Shown here piece by piece: positions 25,687 to 32,870 of a stretch of 64,000 nt of DNA; position 1 is the first letter of the stretch, and every line of letters begins with the position of its first letter. The stretch spans positions 25,288-89,287 of the forward strand of contig JAFVGZ010000030.1 in assembly GCA_017478025.1 (NCBI GenBank), written 5' to 3'. Below the pieces are notes generated by a model. The model was given only the letters and a program-made list of their open reading frames with translations. It did not search any database and had not been told where the DNA came from. This DNA is from Prevotella sp. GTDB taxonomy: Bacteria; Bacteroidota; Bacteroidia; Bacteroidales; Bacteroidaceae. Both the position numbers and the translations under genes were made by a program.

Positions 25687-25813
25687 CTAGGGAATTTAGG
25701 AATTTAGGAGTTTATTTTCAACGGTTGATTGGACTTAGTCTAGGGAATTTGGGAATTTAGGAGTATTTTTTTTCTCTGAAACCTCTTCCTTAGTTCCTAG
25801 GTTCCTTAGACTT
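25687..25813. repeat. GGAATTTA/TTCCTTAG repeat, partial copy and full copy
   Basis: A partial copy (25687-25713, left arm only) and a full copy (25740-25813) including the TTCTCTGAAAC spacer and TTCCTTAG right arm seen in copy 1. Direct repeats therefore flank the GxxExxY gene. The stop codon of the DUF5119 gene lies 13 bp further on. Confidence 0.85.
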
Positions 25814-25825
25814 GGTTTCTTAGAC

Positions 25826-26926
25826 TTAGCCTATCGGGACGTCTGTGCGTTCCTCTTCCCATTGTTCCACCGTGGGGGCTATGCCGGCACCGCCTTCTGG
25901 CTTTGGAACGTTTATCGGGGTCTTGATGTGTATGTGGTGGTCAGGGTTGATGAAATCATCTGTTATGTCCTCGGTGATCAGTATCTCCTCGCCTCCGGTG
26001 CTGGTTATCAGGATGTGGAGGAAGGCGCGGCTCTCGCCAGGCAGCTTGCCGAAGGTGTTGAAGGTGGTGCTGATGCCTATCGTGTTCGGCTTCACCTCTA
26101 TGGGGAAATAGATGGTGGCCGGCTCCGTGTTCTTCTCTCCGCGACCGAAGAAGTTGCTGCGGGCCTGATTGGTGACAAACGCCTCGATGCTTTGTATGTA
26201 CTGTATGCCCGTGATGTTATGGATAGAGAAGTCATAGGTCTCTATGATGGTCCTCATCTGCGCATCTATGACATATATGCCGCTCTCCACCTGCTTAGGT
26301 ATCTCCACCTGTTTGCGCACCACCAGCAGGTGGTCGGGGGTGTAGATGATAGGCCCGGGTGCCTCAGACTCTCCGCCTCGGGTGAAGCGGCTCAGCGCGC
26401 TGGCCTTCTGTCTGGTGATGTCGCTGGTGAACGCCTCGAGGGTGTTGATGTCGCCCTCGCCGCGCACCTGTGTCCACTCCGTGCCGAAGGAGTATGCCAC
26501 CATGTCGTATGTGCCGGGACTGATGTATATCGGACCGCGGTCGCCCTTGACAAACTCCGATCTGTTCAGCGTGCCGCTCTCCGGGTTGTAGAAGTTCGCC
26601 TTCGTGTATTCCGGGATGTCGATCTTCGTATGCGTCTCGTCGTCAACGGGGAAGTCATAGTCCGTGTCGATCTCGAAATGCAGCTGGAGGATCAGGTCAT
26701 AGTCCGTGCCGTGAGTGTGGTCGTAACACAGGTCCTTGTACTGGCAGGAGGTGAGGAGGACGGCGGTGATCGACATAACGGCATATCGGCATATCGAGGC
26801 GAGGCGCCAACTGTCGGCATATCGGCATATCGGCATATCGACATATCGACGACCCACGGCGCCTATCGACATGACGACATATCGACATATCGACATAACG
26901 ACAAGGAAAAAGGCGCTTCTTCTCAT
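25826..26926 (-). CDS. DUF5119 lipoprotein whose signal peptide is split by a repeat array
   Basis: 366 aa from the ATG at 26926. That ATG overlaps the TGA of the upstream DUF3575 gene (ATGA) and has AAAGGAGG just before it, so this start is well supported. The lipid Cys would be residue 61, in the motif CQYKDLCYDHTHG typical of DUF5119. Residues 11-50 are translated octamer repeat (MSICRYVV-type). Removing them joins MRRSAFFLVV to MSITAVLLTSC, a normal lipoprotein leader. The mature part is beta-rich with two apparent repeats (YDFPVDDETH..., IEVKPNTIGISTTFNTFGKL). DUF5119 proteins occur in fimbrial loci, but their function is unknown. Secretion with the 60-residue leader is uncertain. Confidence 0.82.
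   Translation of the reverse strand: MRRSAFFLVVMSICRYVVMSIGAVGRRYVDMPICRYADSWRLASICRYAVMSITAVLLTSCQYKDLCYDHTHGTDYDLILQLHFEIDTDYDFPVDDETHTKIDIPEYTKANFYNPESGTLNRSEFVKGDRGPIYISPGTYDMVAYSFGTEWTQVRGEGDINTLEAFTSDITRQKASALSRFTRGGESEAPGPIIYTPDHLLVVRKQVEIPKQVESGIYVIDAQMRTIIETYDFSIHNITGIQYIQSIEAFVTNQARSNFFGRGEKNTEPATIYFPIEVKPNTIGISTTFNTFGKLPGESRAFLHILITSTGGEEILITEDITDDFINPDHHIHIKTPINVPKPEGGAGIAPTVEQWEEERTDVPIG
26776..26905. repeat. Octamer array inside the DUF5119 reading frame
   Basis: ATGTCGNN and ATGCCGNN units (coding strand) interrupted by two GGCGCC blocks, the same composite element as in the intergenic gaps but here in the opposite orientation relative to the gene. The 11-bp sequence GTTATGTCGAT occurs at both ends of the inserted 120 bp. 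Confidence 0.9.
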
Positions 26927-27708
26927 TTCCTGCCTCCTTTCTTCTTGCGGGCCGGGCCCAGTATCCATTTCAGCGTCACCTCTGCCTTGGTGGGGCCCCA
27001 CCAGTGGCGTTTCTTTGTTGCCAGCCAGACGTAGTGGCCGCTATCATCGTCGGCAGGCTCATACTCCTTGTACTCACCGTCCTGAAAGCCTACGCCCAGG
27101 GAGAAGTCGAGGTCCAGACGCTTGCCGATGCGCTTGGAGTAGCCGTACTCTATGCCGCCACCGAAGCCGAACTTGGCTGCCTGATAGCCCTTGCCGCCCC
27201 ATTCCACGTCGTATGTAACGCCAGTCATATACACGCCCAGATGGTGTCCGGTGGGGAACGGAGAACATTGACCATTGACCGTTGACCGTTGACCATTGAC
27301 CGTTGACCGTTGACCATTGACCGTTGACCGTTGACCATTGGCCTGTTTTCCGAAGTATTTTCTGACGCCGAGGTAACCGCCATAGCCCTGCCAATAGCGG
27401 TGGCGCGAGTCGTTCTTGAACCATGTATAGAGCCAGTCGAGGCCCACGGTCCATCGCTTGCCGAGGTTCACCTCAATGCCCACATTCGGCACCAGTACGG
27501 CATCATAGAGCAGATTGGTCTTGAGGGCTATCCTATTTGGCTTTGGTTTATCAGATTTATCCTTCCCGTAACTCTCACTGTCATAAACAGATACGCCCTT
27601 CTGTCCGGTGTCCTCAGCACTCGTTGACTGAGCCATCGCCGTGCCTGCTAAGCTTACCGTAAGCAGGGCAACCATCAAGCATATCTTTATGTTTTCGATG
27701 AGGTTCAT
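26923..27708 (-). CDS. DUF3575 protein with internal heptamer-encoded repeat, first gene of operon 2
   Basis: 261 aa. Signal peptide to TAMAQ (about residue 27), then NRIALKTNLLYDAVLVPNVGIEVNLGKRWTVGLDWLYTWF, the DUF3575 core, and barrel-like aromatic strands. Residues 124-147 are NGQRSTV repeated three times plus NGQ, encoded by a heptanucleotide array and lying between two predicted strands, so probably in a loop. The protein ends in a basic tail (ARKKKGGRK) not seen in the two paralogs, overlapping the next gene by 4 bp for translational coupling. A strong promoter lies 37 nt upstream. Confidence 0.86.
   Translation of the reverse strand: MNLIENIKICLMVALLTVSLAGTAMAQSTSAEDTGQKGVSVYDSESYGKDKSDKPKPNRIALKTNLLYDAVLVPNVGIEVNLGKRWTVGLDWLYTWFKNDSRHRYWQGYGGYLGVRKYFGKQANGQRSTVNGQRSTVNGQRSTVNGQCSPFPTGHHLGVYMTGVTYDVEWGGKGYQAAKFGFGGGIEYGYSKRIGKRLDLDFSLGVGFQDGEYKEYEPADDDSGHYVWLATKKRHWWGPTKAEVTLKWILGPARKKKGGRK
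27267..27343. repeat. Heptamer array RTTGACC inside a DUF3575 gene
   Basis: Ten perfect 7-bp units (ATTGACC or GTTGACC) plus one degenerate unit, with a superimposed 21-bp period (A,G,G) that yields NGQRSTV in protein. Loss or gain of one or two units would shift the frame. Confidence 0.95.
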
Positions 27709-27744
27709 CTGTTTCTTTTGCTGTTAATATAGTATTATAGAAGG

Positions 27745-27775
27745 CAAAGTTACAAAAAAATCTGAAATGTGCAAA
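27745..27775 (-). promoter_or_regulatory. Bacteroidota promoter for operon 2
   Basis: Minus strand: TTTG (27775-27772), a 19-nt spacer, then TAACTTTG (27752-27745). This is a full match to the -33/-7 consensus, about 37 nt before the DUF3575 ATG. Confidence 0.8.
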
Positions 27776-27902
27776 CTTTTTACCGGAAAAATAACAAAGC
27801 AATCCCCCAGAAGACATAAATCAGACTGGAAAATGAAAGAAAGCAAAGGAAGTCTGGAGGAAATTAGAGGGGATTGAAAGAAATTGGCAATAATAAGAAT
27901 AA

Positions 27903-27936
27903 CGCAAGCGTCCCTTAGGGCCGAGCGCAGGCCGTT
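27903..27936. repeat. Fragment of the ACGCAAGCGTC palindromic element
   Basis: ACGCAAGCGTCCC, TTA, GGGCCGAGCGCAGG: matches the core of the elements at 6.9 and 28.3 kb but lacks their outer inverted repeats. Confidence 0.75.
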
Positions 27937-27974
27937 ACATCACCCAATTTGACGTAGAATTTCCAAATTTTAAA

Positions 27975-28282
27975 AATCTACCTTCACCTTCACTTTTTAT
28001 ACGTAACTTATTGTCTTACAGTGAATATCACGCGTGAAGGTGGACAAAGGCACCTTCACTTGACCTTCACTTTTTTGCGAAGCAGGAAAAACAAAACAAG
28101 TTGTTTTGAGGCGTGAATGCTATGCTATCACGATGTAATAGAGGCTCTTTTAGAGACCAAAACAAGTTGTTTTGGTTATGAAGGCAGTGAAGGTGAAGTG
28201 AATGTGAACTTTCCCACCTTCACCTTTCTAAACCTTTGTTCCACATGATGTTACGAGCATTTAGTGAAGGTGAAGGTGATTT
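27975..28282. promoter_or_regulatory. Divergent control region with CCTTCAC/GTGAAGG motifs and twin palindromes
   Basis: CCTTCAC-type words in both orientations cluster at about 27979-27993, 28035-28072, 28180-28228 and 28262-28280. Two near-identical palindromes lie at 28092-28108 (CAAAACAAGTTGTTTTG) and 28157-28175 (CCAAAACAAGTTGTTTTGG), centres 66 bp apart. The region has no credible ORF. It lies between the promoters of the two divergent pilus/giant-protein operons, so these are candidate regulator sites. The wider gene-free stretch is 27709-28647. Confidence 0.5.
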
Positions 28283-28288
28283 CTTAAA

Positions 28289-28390
28289 GTTTCGCATGTG
28301 CGCCCTGGGCTATAAGCAGGCTGCCCCTTCTTGATCCACATTGTTACGCAAGCGTCCCTATGGGCCGAGCGCAGGGCGCACAAGCGAAAC
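28289..28390. repeat. Palindromic element bounded by 19-bp inverted repeats
   Basis: Arms 28289-28307 (GTTTCGCATGTGCGCCCTG) and 28372-28390 match as an inverted repeat with one mismatch. The interior carries GGGCTATA, TTCTTGATCCAC, TTACGCAAGCGTCC and GGGCCGAGC, as in the pair at 6875-7063. Confidence 0.82.
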
Positions 28391-28520
28391 TTCCCTTTTT
28401 TGTCTAAACACATTCTCATTTATTACCGTATAATTCACACTTTTTACTACCAAAACGCATTAAAAGTGTTAACCTTTGTGAAATGCCCCCCCTAATAGTC
28501 AAGGAATTTATTTTTTTTTA

Positions 28521-28528
28521 TAACTTTG
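28521..28528 (+). promoter_or_regulatory. Bacteroidota -7 box (TAACTTTG) for operon 3
   Basis: TAACTTTG after a T-run, about 120 nt before the ATG of the plus-strand DUF3575 gene. No clear -33 element. Predicts a leader of roughly 110 nt. Confidence 0.6.
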
Positions 28529-28647
28529 CAATCTCAGATAAACACTAATTAAGTAAATTTCTGTTCAGGAAACGCACACACGGTACAGTGAGAAACGTTA
28601 CGAGAGATAGATAGACAGAATAAGAACTTAACTTTACACAATAAGAA

Positions 28648-29238
28648 ATGTTGAGAATCCAGAGAGTATCGATATTATTATTTGTAAGTTTGTTTTGCGT
28701 AACAATAGTTCGCAGCCAACGAGTTGCAGTACGAAACAATCTTATGTATGACGCAGCATTGTCGCCAAACTTTGGCATGGAGTTGCGACTAGACTCAACA
28801 TGGACAGTTGGAATGAACGTAGGCTTCAACCTGTGGGACTATAATAAGGCCAAGAACCAGAAGTGGCGTCACATCATGGTGTCGCCCAACCTGCGTCACT
28901 ACAACAAGGAGCTGTTCCGCAAGTCCTTCTGGGGCATCCACGCCGTATATAGCCACTACAACGTGGGCAACGTGAAGTTTCCGTTCGGCCTGTATAAAGA
29001 GGTGCGCGACAAGCGTCGTCAGGGTGACCTCGTTGCCATTGGCGGCAGCTGGGGCTACAACTGGTGGCTCACGGGGCGCCTGCACATAGAGGCGGAGATC
29101 GGCATGGCGCTGGGTTACACATGGTACAAGGAATATGAATGTGCCACCTGCGGCACCTTCCTGGGCAAAGAATGTAAGTTCATCCCACTGCCAAAGTTAG
29201 GAATAAACCTGGTATGGACGATAGGGCCTAAGAGGTAA
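28648..29238 (+). CDS. DUF3575 outer-membrane protein, first gene of operon 3
   Basis: 196 aa. Signal peptide ends near VRSQ (residue ~24), then VAVRNNLMYDAALSPNFGMELRLDSTWTVGMNVGFNLW, the DUF3575 core with a YD-A-x-x-x-P-N motif shared by all three paralogs here. A CATC pair lies near residue 170 and the C-terminus is INLVWTIGPKR, barrel-like. It mirrors the DUF3575 gene that opens the divergent operon on the other side of the 0.9-kb control region. Role in pilus biogenesis is inferred from context only. Confidence 0.87.
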   Translation: MLRIQRVSILLFVSLFCVTIVRSQRVAVRNNLMYDAALSPNFGMELRLDSTWTVGMNVGFNLWDYNKAKNQKWRHIMVSPNLRHYNKELFRKSFWGIHAVYSHYNVGNVKFPFGLYKEVRDKRRQGDLVAIGGSWGYNWWLTGRLHIEAEIGMALGYTWYKEYECATCGTFLGKECKFIPLPKLGINLVWTIGPKR

Positions 29239-29267
29239 GGAGTTAAAAAGTTAAGGAGTTAAGAAGT
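29236..29267. repeat. Octamer array TAAGGAGT/TAAAAAGT
   Basis: Four 8-bp units starting at the stop codon of the DUF3575 gene. The rest of the 29239-29359 gap shows nothing else. Confidence 0.8.
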
Positions 29268-29359
29268 CTTGCTACGCAAGTGGCTTATAGGATGTATGTC
29301 TAAAACATCAACTCAATTATAGATAAAAAACAACAGTATTAACAAAAACCAATAGAACT

Positions 29360-31624
29360 ATGAAGAAAAAGACAATCACCAACGCGCTATTCGGTACAAT
29401 GATTACCGTTAGTGCCATGTTGTTCGCAGGATGTTCCTCTGACGATGGTCTGAGCGGAACAACCAACGGTGGAAGCGGCGCAAAGGCTTCTGAAGTAGCT
29501 GTTGACCTCGTTCTCAACGTAGCAACAGGAAACACCGCAACAACACGTATGACAGCTGCCAACACTCAGGCTACAGAAGATCAGGTATTCCGTGGCATTG
29601 AGAATGCAGTAGTAGTAGCATTTACGCAGAAAAATGGCGACGCCCTGCAAGACGGCAAGCACATCTCTTCTCCTGTTGTAGCCAACAAGGTTTACGACAT
29701 GGGTACCATCATGAATGCAGGTGAGATTGCCCCCAACTCTACTGGTGCGACTCCAAAGTCACGCCGTGTCATTGAGCTGTCACTGCCTACAGAGACCAAC
29801 ACGCTGATGTTCTGGGGTAAGGCTATCAAGACTGCCGCTGACACCCACATGGGCAACAACCAGCAGGGTGCTGTGGACTGGACAATGGACAAGGACCTCA
29901 ACAACATCCGATTTACACTTAAGAAGCGTATCCCAGTAAGCACAACAGACCCTGCAGGAGATACTGCATTCAAGCAATATGAGAACCTGATTGCTGATGT
30001 TCTGACCCAGCTGCTGGACAAGGAATATGAATGCCAGGCAGATTATCAAAATGTGACTTATTCTGAGACCAGAGCATGGAAGGACTATATTACTTGGGAT
30101 GCAGGGAACAACAAGATGGTACCTAAAGCAAACCTCAGCACATTGGGTGGCATCGTTGCTGGCGCATTCATATCCATGAATACCTTCCAGCCAAACGAGG
30201 TGCGTGCCGGTTCCGGCCCTTCTGTTGCCATGATGCTTAGCGACCTGTGTGAGGTCATTGATAAGTGTAAAGGCGCAGTCCCCACATCTTCAGGAGAAGC
30301 CATCACCAAAGCTTTTGCCGGTCACCTGAGAGCCGACCTGGGCATATTAGTTGACCCTTCCAGCAAGAAGTGGGTAACTACCATTAACAACATCAAAGAG
30401 AAGACAGGCAAAACTTCTGAACAGATTGCTCAAGACTATAGCTTAGTAACAAAGGACTTGAACGATTTCCCACGCGGTATCTTTAACGTACCACAGGGTG
30501 CTACCATACTGGATTTAACCATCCAGAATTCGACTGATGACGACGCAAGAAATTTCGTTTATTCTTATAAGACAGAAATTCCTACATACGCTATGGACGG
30601 TGGCACTGGCGGCTCATTCAACCCACTGAACTACCGCTACCCTGCAGAGCTTTGCTACTTTGGCAACAGCCCTATTCGCGTAACAGACGACACTCACCAG
30701 ACAGCCGAGTATCCTGACGGTACAACCAATTGGGATACGGACGCATCATGGGCAGCAGGAGCTACCGGCACCGGCTCAAAAGCATGGACAAAGAACGCTC
30801 ACGTGCTCTCTTCTACTCGTAGTGTAGCTATGCAGGAGAACATCAACTATGGTACAGCCCTGCTGAAATCCACCGTACGCTATGGAGCAGCCCAGCTCAA
30901 GGACAACAATAAAGCTATCCAGCAGCGTAATGGTGCCACCGAGGAGGACAACACCATTGATGTCGGCCCAGGTTCATTCACCCTGACAGGAGTCCTGATT
31001 GGTGGCGTAGAGCCAACTGTAGGTTGGAACTATGTACCTGTTGCAGCAAATCCTGACTACAAGTCATTTGTATATGACACCGACCTGCCCAGCACAGCTA
31101 TACCTGATTACTCTTCCAATGAAGGTGGAAACAAGAGCGTACCAAACTACACTCTATTGTGGGACAACTGGAACAAAGTAAACCAGGGCTCAAAGCAGAA
31201 TGTCGTGTACATAGCACTTGAGTTCGTAAACAATACAGGCAAGAACTTCTGGGGTATGAACAACATGATCCGTAACGGTGCTACATTCTATATCGCCGGT
31301 AAGCTGGATCCAGATGAGGGTCATAGCACGACAGACCGGAGCGATGGCATCACCTGGCCTCTGGCAACAGGCGAAGCAAAGGTTGACGGAAAATCATACT
31401 ATGCCCTGCCTCCATACAACGCCGATGGCACAACCATCAAGGAACGTCGCGTATTCATTCAGGACTTCATGACTACCGCTGACTTCGTTATCGGTGCGAA
31501 CTCTCTGAAGTATGCAATCGTTGAGGTACCAGACCTCCGCTCTTCACAGATCTCACTCGGACTGAGTGTTGACCTCAAGTGGCAGACTGGTCTGAACTTT
31601 AACAATATCATCCTCGGAGAATAA
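29360..31624 (+). CDS. FimA-type fimbrial subunit with Fimbrillin_C-like end
   Basis: 754 aa lipoprotein precursor: lipobox FAGC (Cys25), Thr-Arg site TTRMTAAN (Arg63). The N-terminal domain includes DQVFRGIENAVVVAF, as in FimA-type pilins. The C-terminal ~150 residues contain FVNNTGKNFWG, TFYIAGKLDP, RRVFIQDFMTTADFVIGANSLKYAIVEVPDLRSSQISLGLSVDLKW, matching the C-terminal region of P. gingivalis type IV major fimbrillin. It is about twice the usual FimA length. First pilin of operon 3, followed by the FimB-type anchor, so probably the major subunit. Confidence 0.87.
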   Translation: MKKKTITNALFGTMITVSAMLFAGCSSDDGLSGTTNGGSGAKASEVAVDLVLNVATGNTATTRMTAANTQATEDQVFRGIENAVVVAFTQKNGDALQDGKHISSPVVANKVYDMGTIMNAGEIAPNSTGATPKSRRVIELSLPTETNTLMFWGKAIKTAADTHMGNNQQGAVDWTMDKDLNNIRFTLKKRIPVSTTDPAGDTAFKQYENLIADVLTQLLDKEYECQADYQNVTYSETRAWKDYITWDAGNNKMVPKANLSTLGGIVAGAFISMNTFQPNEVRAGSGPSVAMMLSDLCEVIDKCKGAVPTSSGEAITKAFAGHLRADLGILVDPSSKKWVTTINNIKEKTGKTSEQIAQDYSLVTKDLNDFPRGIFNVPQGATILDLTIQNSTDDDARNFVYSYKTEIPTYAMDGGTGGSFNPLNYRYPAELCYFGNSPIRVTDDTHQTAEYPDGTTNWDTDASWAAGATGTGSKAWTKNAHVLSSTRSVAMQENINYGTALLKSTVRYGAAQLKDNNKAIQQRNGATEEDNTIDVGPGSFTLTGVLIGGVEPTVGWNYVPVAANPDYKSFVYDTDLPSTAIPDYSSNEGGNKSVPNYTLLWDNWNKVNQGSKQNVVYIALEFVNNTGKNFWGMNNMIRNGATFYIAGKLDPDEGHSTTDRSDGITWPLATGEAKVDGKSYYALPPYNADGTTIKERRVFIQDFMTTADFVIGANSLKYAIVEVPDLRSSQISLGLSVDLKWQTGLNFNNIILGE

Positions 31625-31687
31625 AGTACTTTCCGAAGTAGTCATAAAGGACTTGGACTATTAATATAATAAGGTATAGCGTAATAG

Positions 31688-32740
31688 ATGAAACAGTTGA
31701 AGAGTCATATTGCCGTTGTAGCGAGTCTGTTGCTATGTGCTGTTGTCCTGTCGTCGTGCTCTATGATAGACGACGACCTGGAGAACTGCGGCAACGACTA
31801 TGAGCTGAACTATGAGCTGCGCCTTGTCACCAACATGACAACGGAGCTTCAGACACAGCTGACCACAGAGACAGAAGCCGCTGTGGCACAGGCTCTGCAG
31901 CAATTCCTTCAGAACATCTTCAGCGACTATGCCCATGACGTGGACCTTTCATTCTATGATACTGGCGTAAACGACATACGCCAGTATCATGAAGCGCCCA
32001 CGATGAACGCAAACCAACGCAGCTATACTATCTATTTGCCCGTTCAGAAGTACATGCACTTGGCTGCTGCCAACCTGAAGGACAATAGCATAGTATCGCT
32101 GAGTGGTGACGAGTACTGTCACTCCTCACACCTGAGTCAGACGGAGGCCGGGGCGGACAATATCCTGCCGTCACACACCACGGGACTGTTCACAGCCCGC
32201 CAGCCGATGGAGGTGCTGTCAGGACAGGACCAGACATTCAACGTAAGGCTATATATGGCCAACTGCGCCGTTGCCCTGGTGCTGGAGCCACGTGAACATC
32301 AGACGAAGGACATCCAGGTATTTGCCACCGGTTTTGCCACAAGTTTCAATGTCAAGGACAGCACCTACGTCTATAGCGACAACCCGCCGCTGATAAGGGC
32401 GGAGAAGGTGCCCACGCCGGAGAGCGACCTGCTGACGTTCTGCTCCGTGAACTTCCCATCGCGTGACACGGAGACGCGCGTCGTCATAGAGACCGAGGAC
32501 CCCTTCGTGGCCAAGGAAGCAGAGGAGAAGATATGGGAGTTTCAGGTCTTGGTAACCAACGACGACAACACCGTGACAAAGACCGTACTTGGTATCAGAA
32601 AGCCTTTACGCGCTGGACAGCTGATGATTATCAAGGGCTTCATTGATGACGATGGCGCCGTTCGCTCATTAGACAACACAGTAGGCGTCAGTGTGATGCT
32701 GGACTGGAGCGAGGGTGAACATCATGATGTGGAACTGTAA
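31688..32740 (+). CDS. FimB/Mfa2-family fimbrial anchor lipoprotein
   Basis: 350 aa. Lipobox LSSC (Cys24) followed by SMIDDDLENCGNDYELNYELRLVTNMTTELQTQL, the FimB/Mfa2 hallmark with a second Cys at position 34, spaced ten residues as in the anchor at 1079-2245. There is no Thr-Arg processing site, as expected for a base anchor. The C-terminal half is beta-rich (FNVRLYMANCAVALVLEP, GQLMIIKGFI). It lies directly after the FimA-type gene and before a second FimA-type gene, suggesting that it caps the pilus made by the former. Confidence 0.86.
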   Translation: MKQLKSHIAVVASLLLCAVVLSSCSMIDDDLENCGNDYELNYELRLVTNMTTELQTQLTTETEAAVAQALQQFLQNIFSDYAHDVDLSFYDTGVNDIRQYHEAPTMNANQRSYTIYLPVQKYMHLAAANLKDNSIVSLSGDEYCHSSHLSQTEAGADNILPSHTTGLFTARQPMEVLSGQDQTFNVRLYMANCAVALVLEPREHQTKDIQVFATGFATSFNVKDSTYVYSDNPPLIRAEKVPTPESDLLTFCSVNFPSRDTETRVVIETEDPFVAKEAEEKIWEFQVLVTNDDNTVTKTVLGIRKPLRAGQLMIIKGFIDDDGAVRSLDNTVGVSVMLDWSEGEHHDVEL

Positions 32741-32745
32741 GGAGC

Positions 32746-32838
32746 GGTGCCACGCTCGACATAACGACATGTCGAAAAAAGATAGAAGCGGCGCCACACT
32801 CGACATAACGACATATCGACATAACAACATGTCGAAAA
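32746..32838. repeat. Composite GGCGCC/CGACATNN repeat, two copies
   Basis: GGTGCC (32746) and GGCGCC (32790), each followed by CACxCTCGACAT octamers and ending ACATGTCGAAAAA. The orientation is reversed with respect to the left half of the window, so on the coding strand the units again read CGACAT. Confidence 0.88.
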
Positions 32839-32870
32839 ATGATAACAATAATAAACAAATAATATAAGGT

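Noticed and set aside
25862-27034. Long plus-strand ORF (390 codons) opposite the DUF5119 gene
   Set aside because: No signal, domain or start context; it is a codon-bias shadow of the minus-strand gene, whose start is fixed by overlap with its neighbour.
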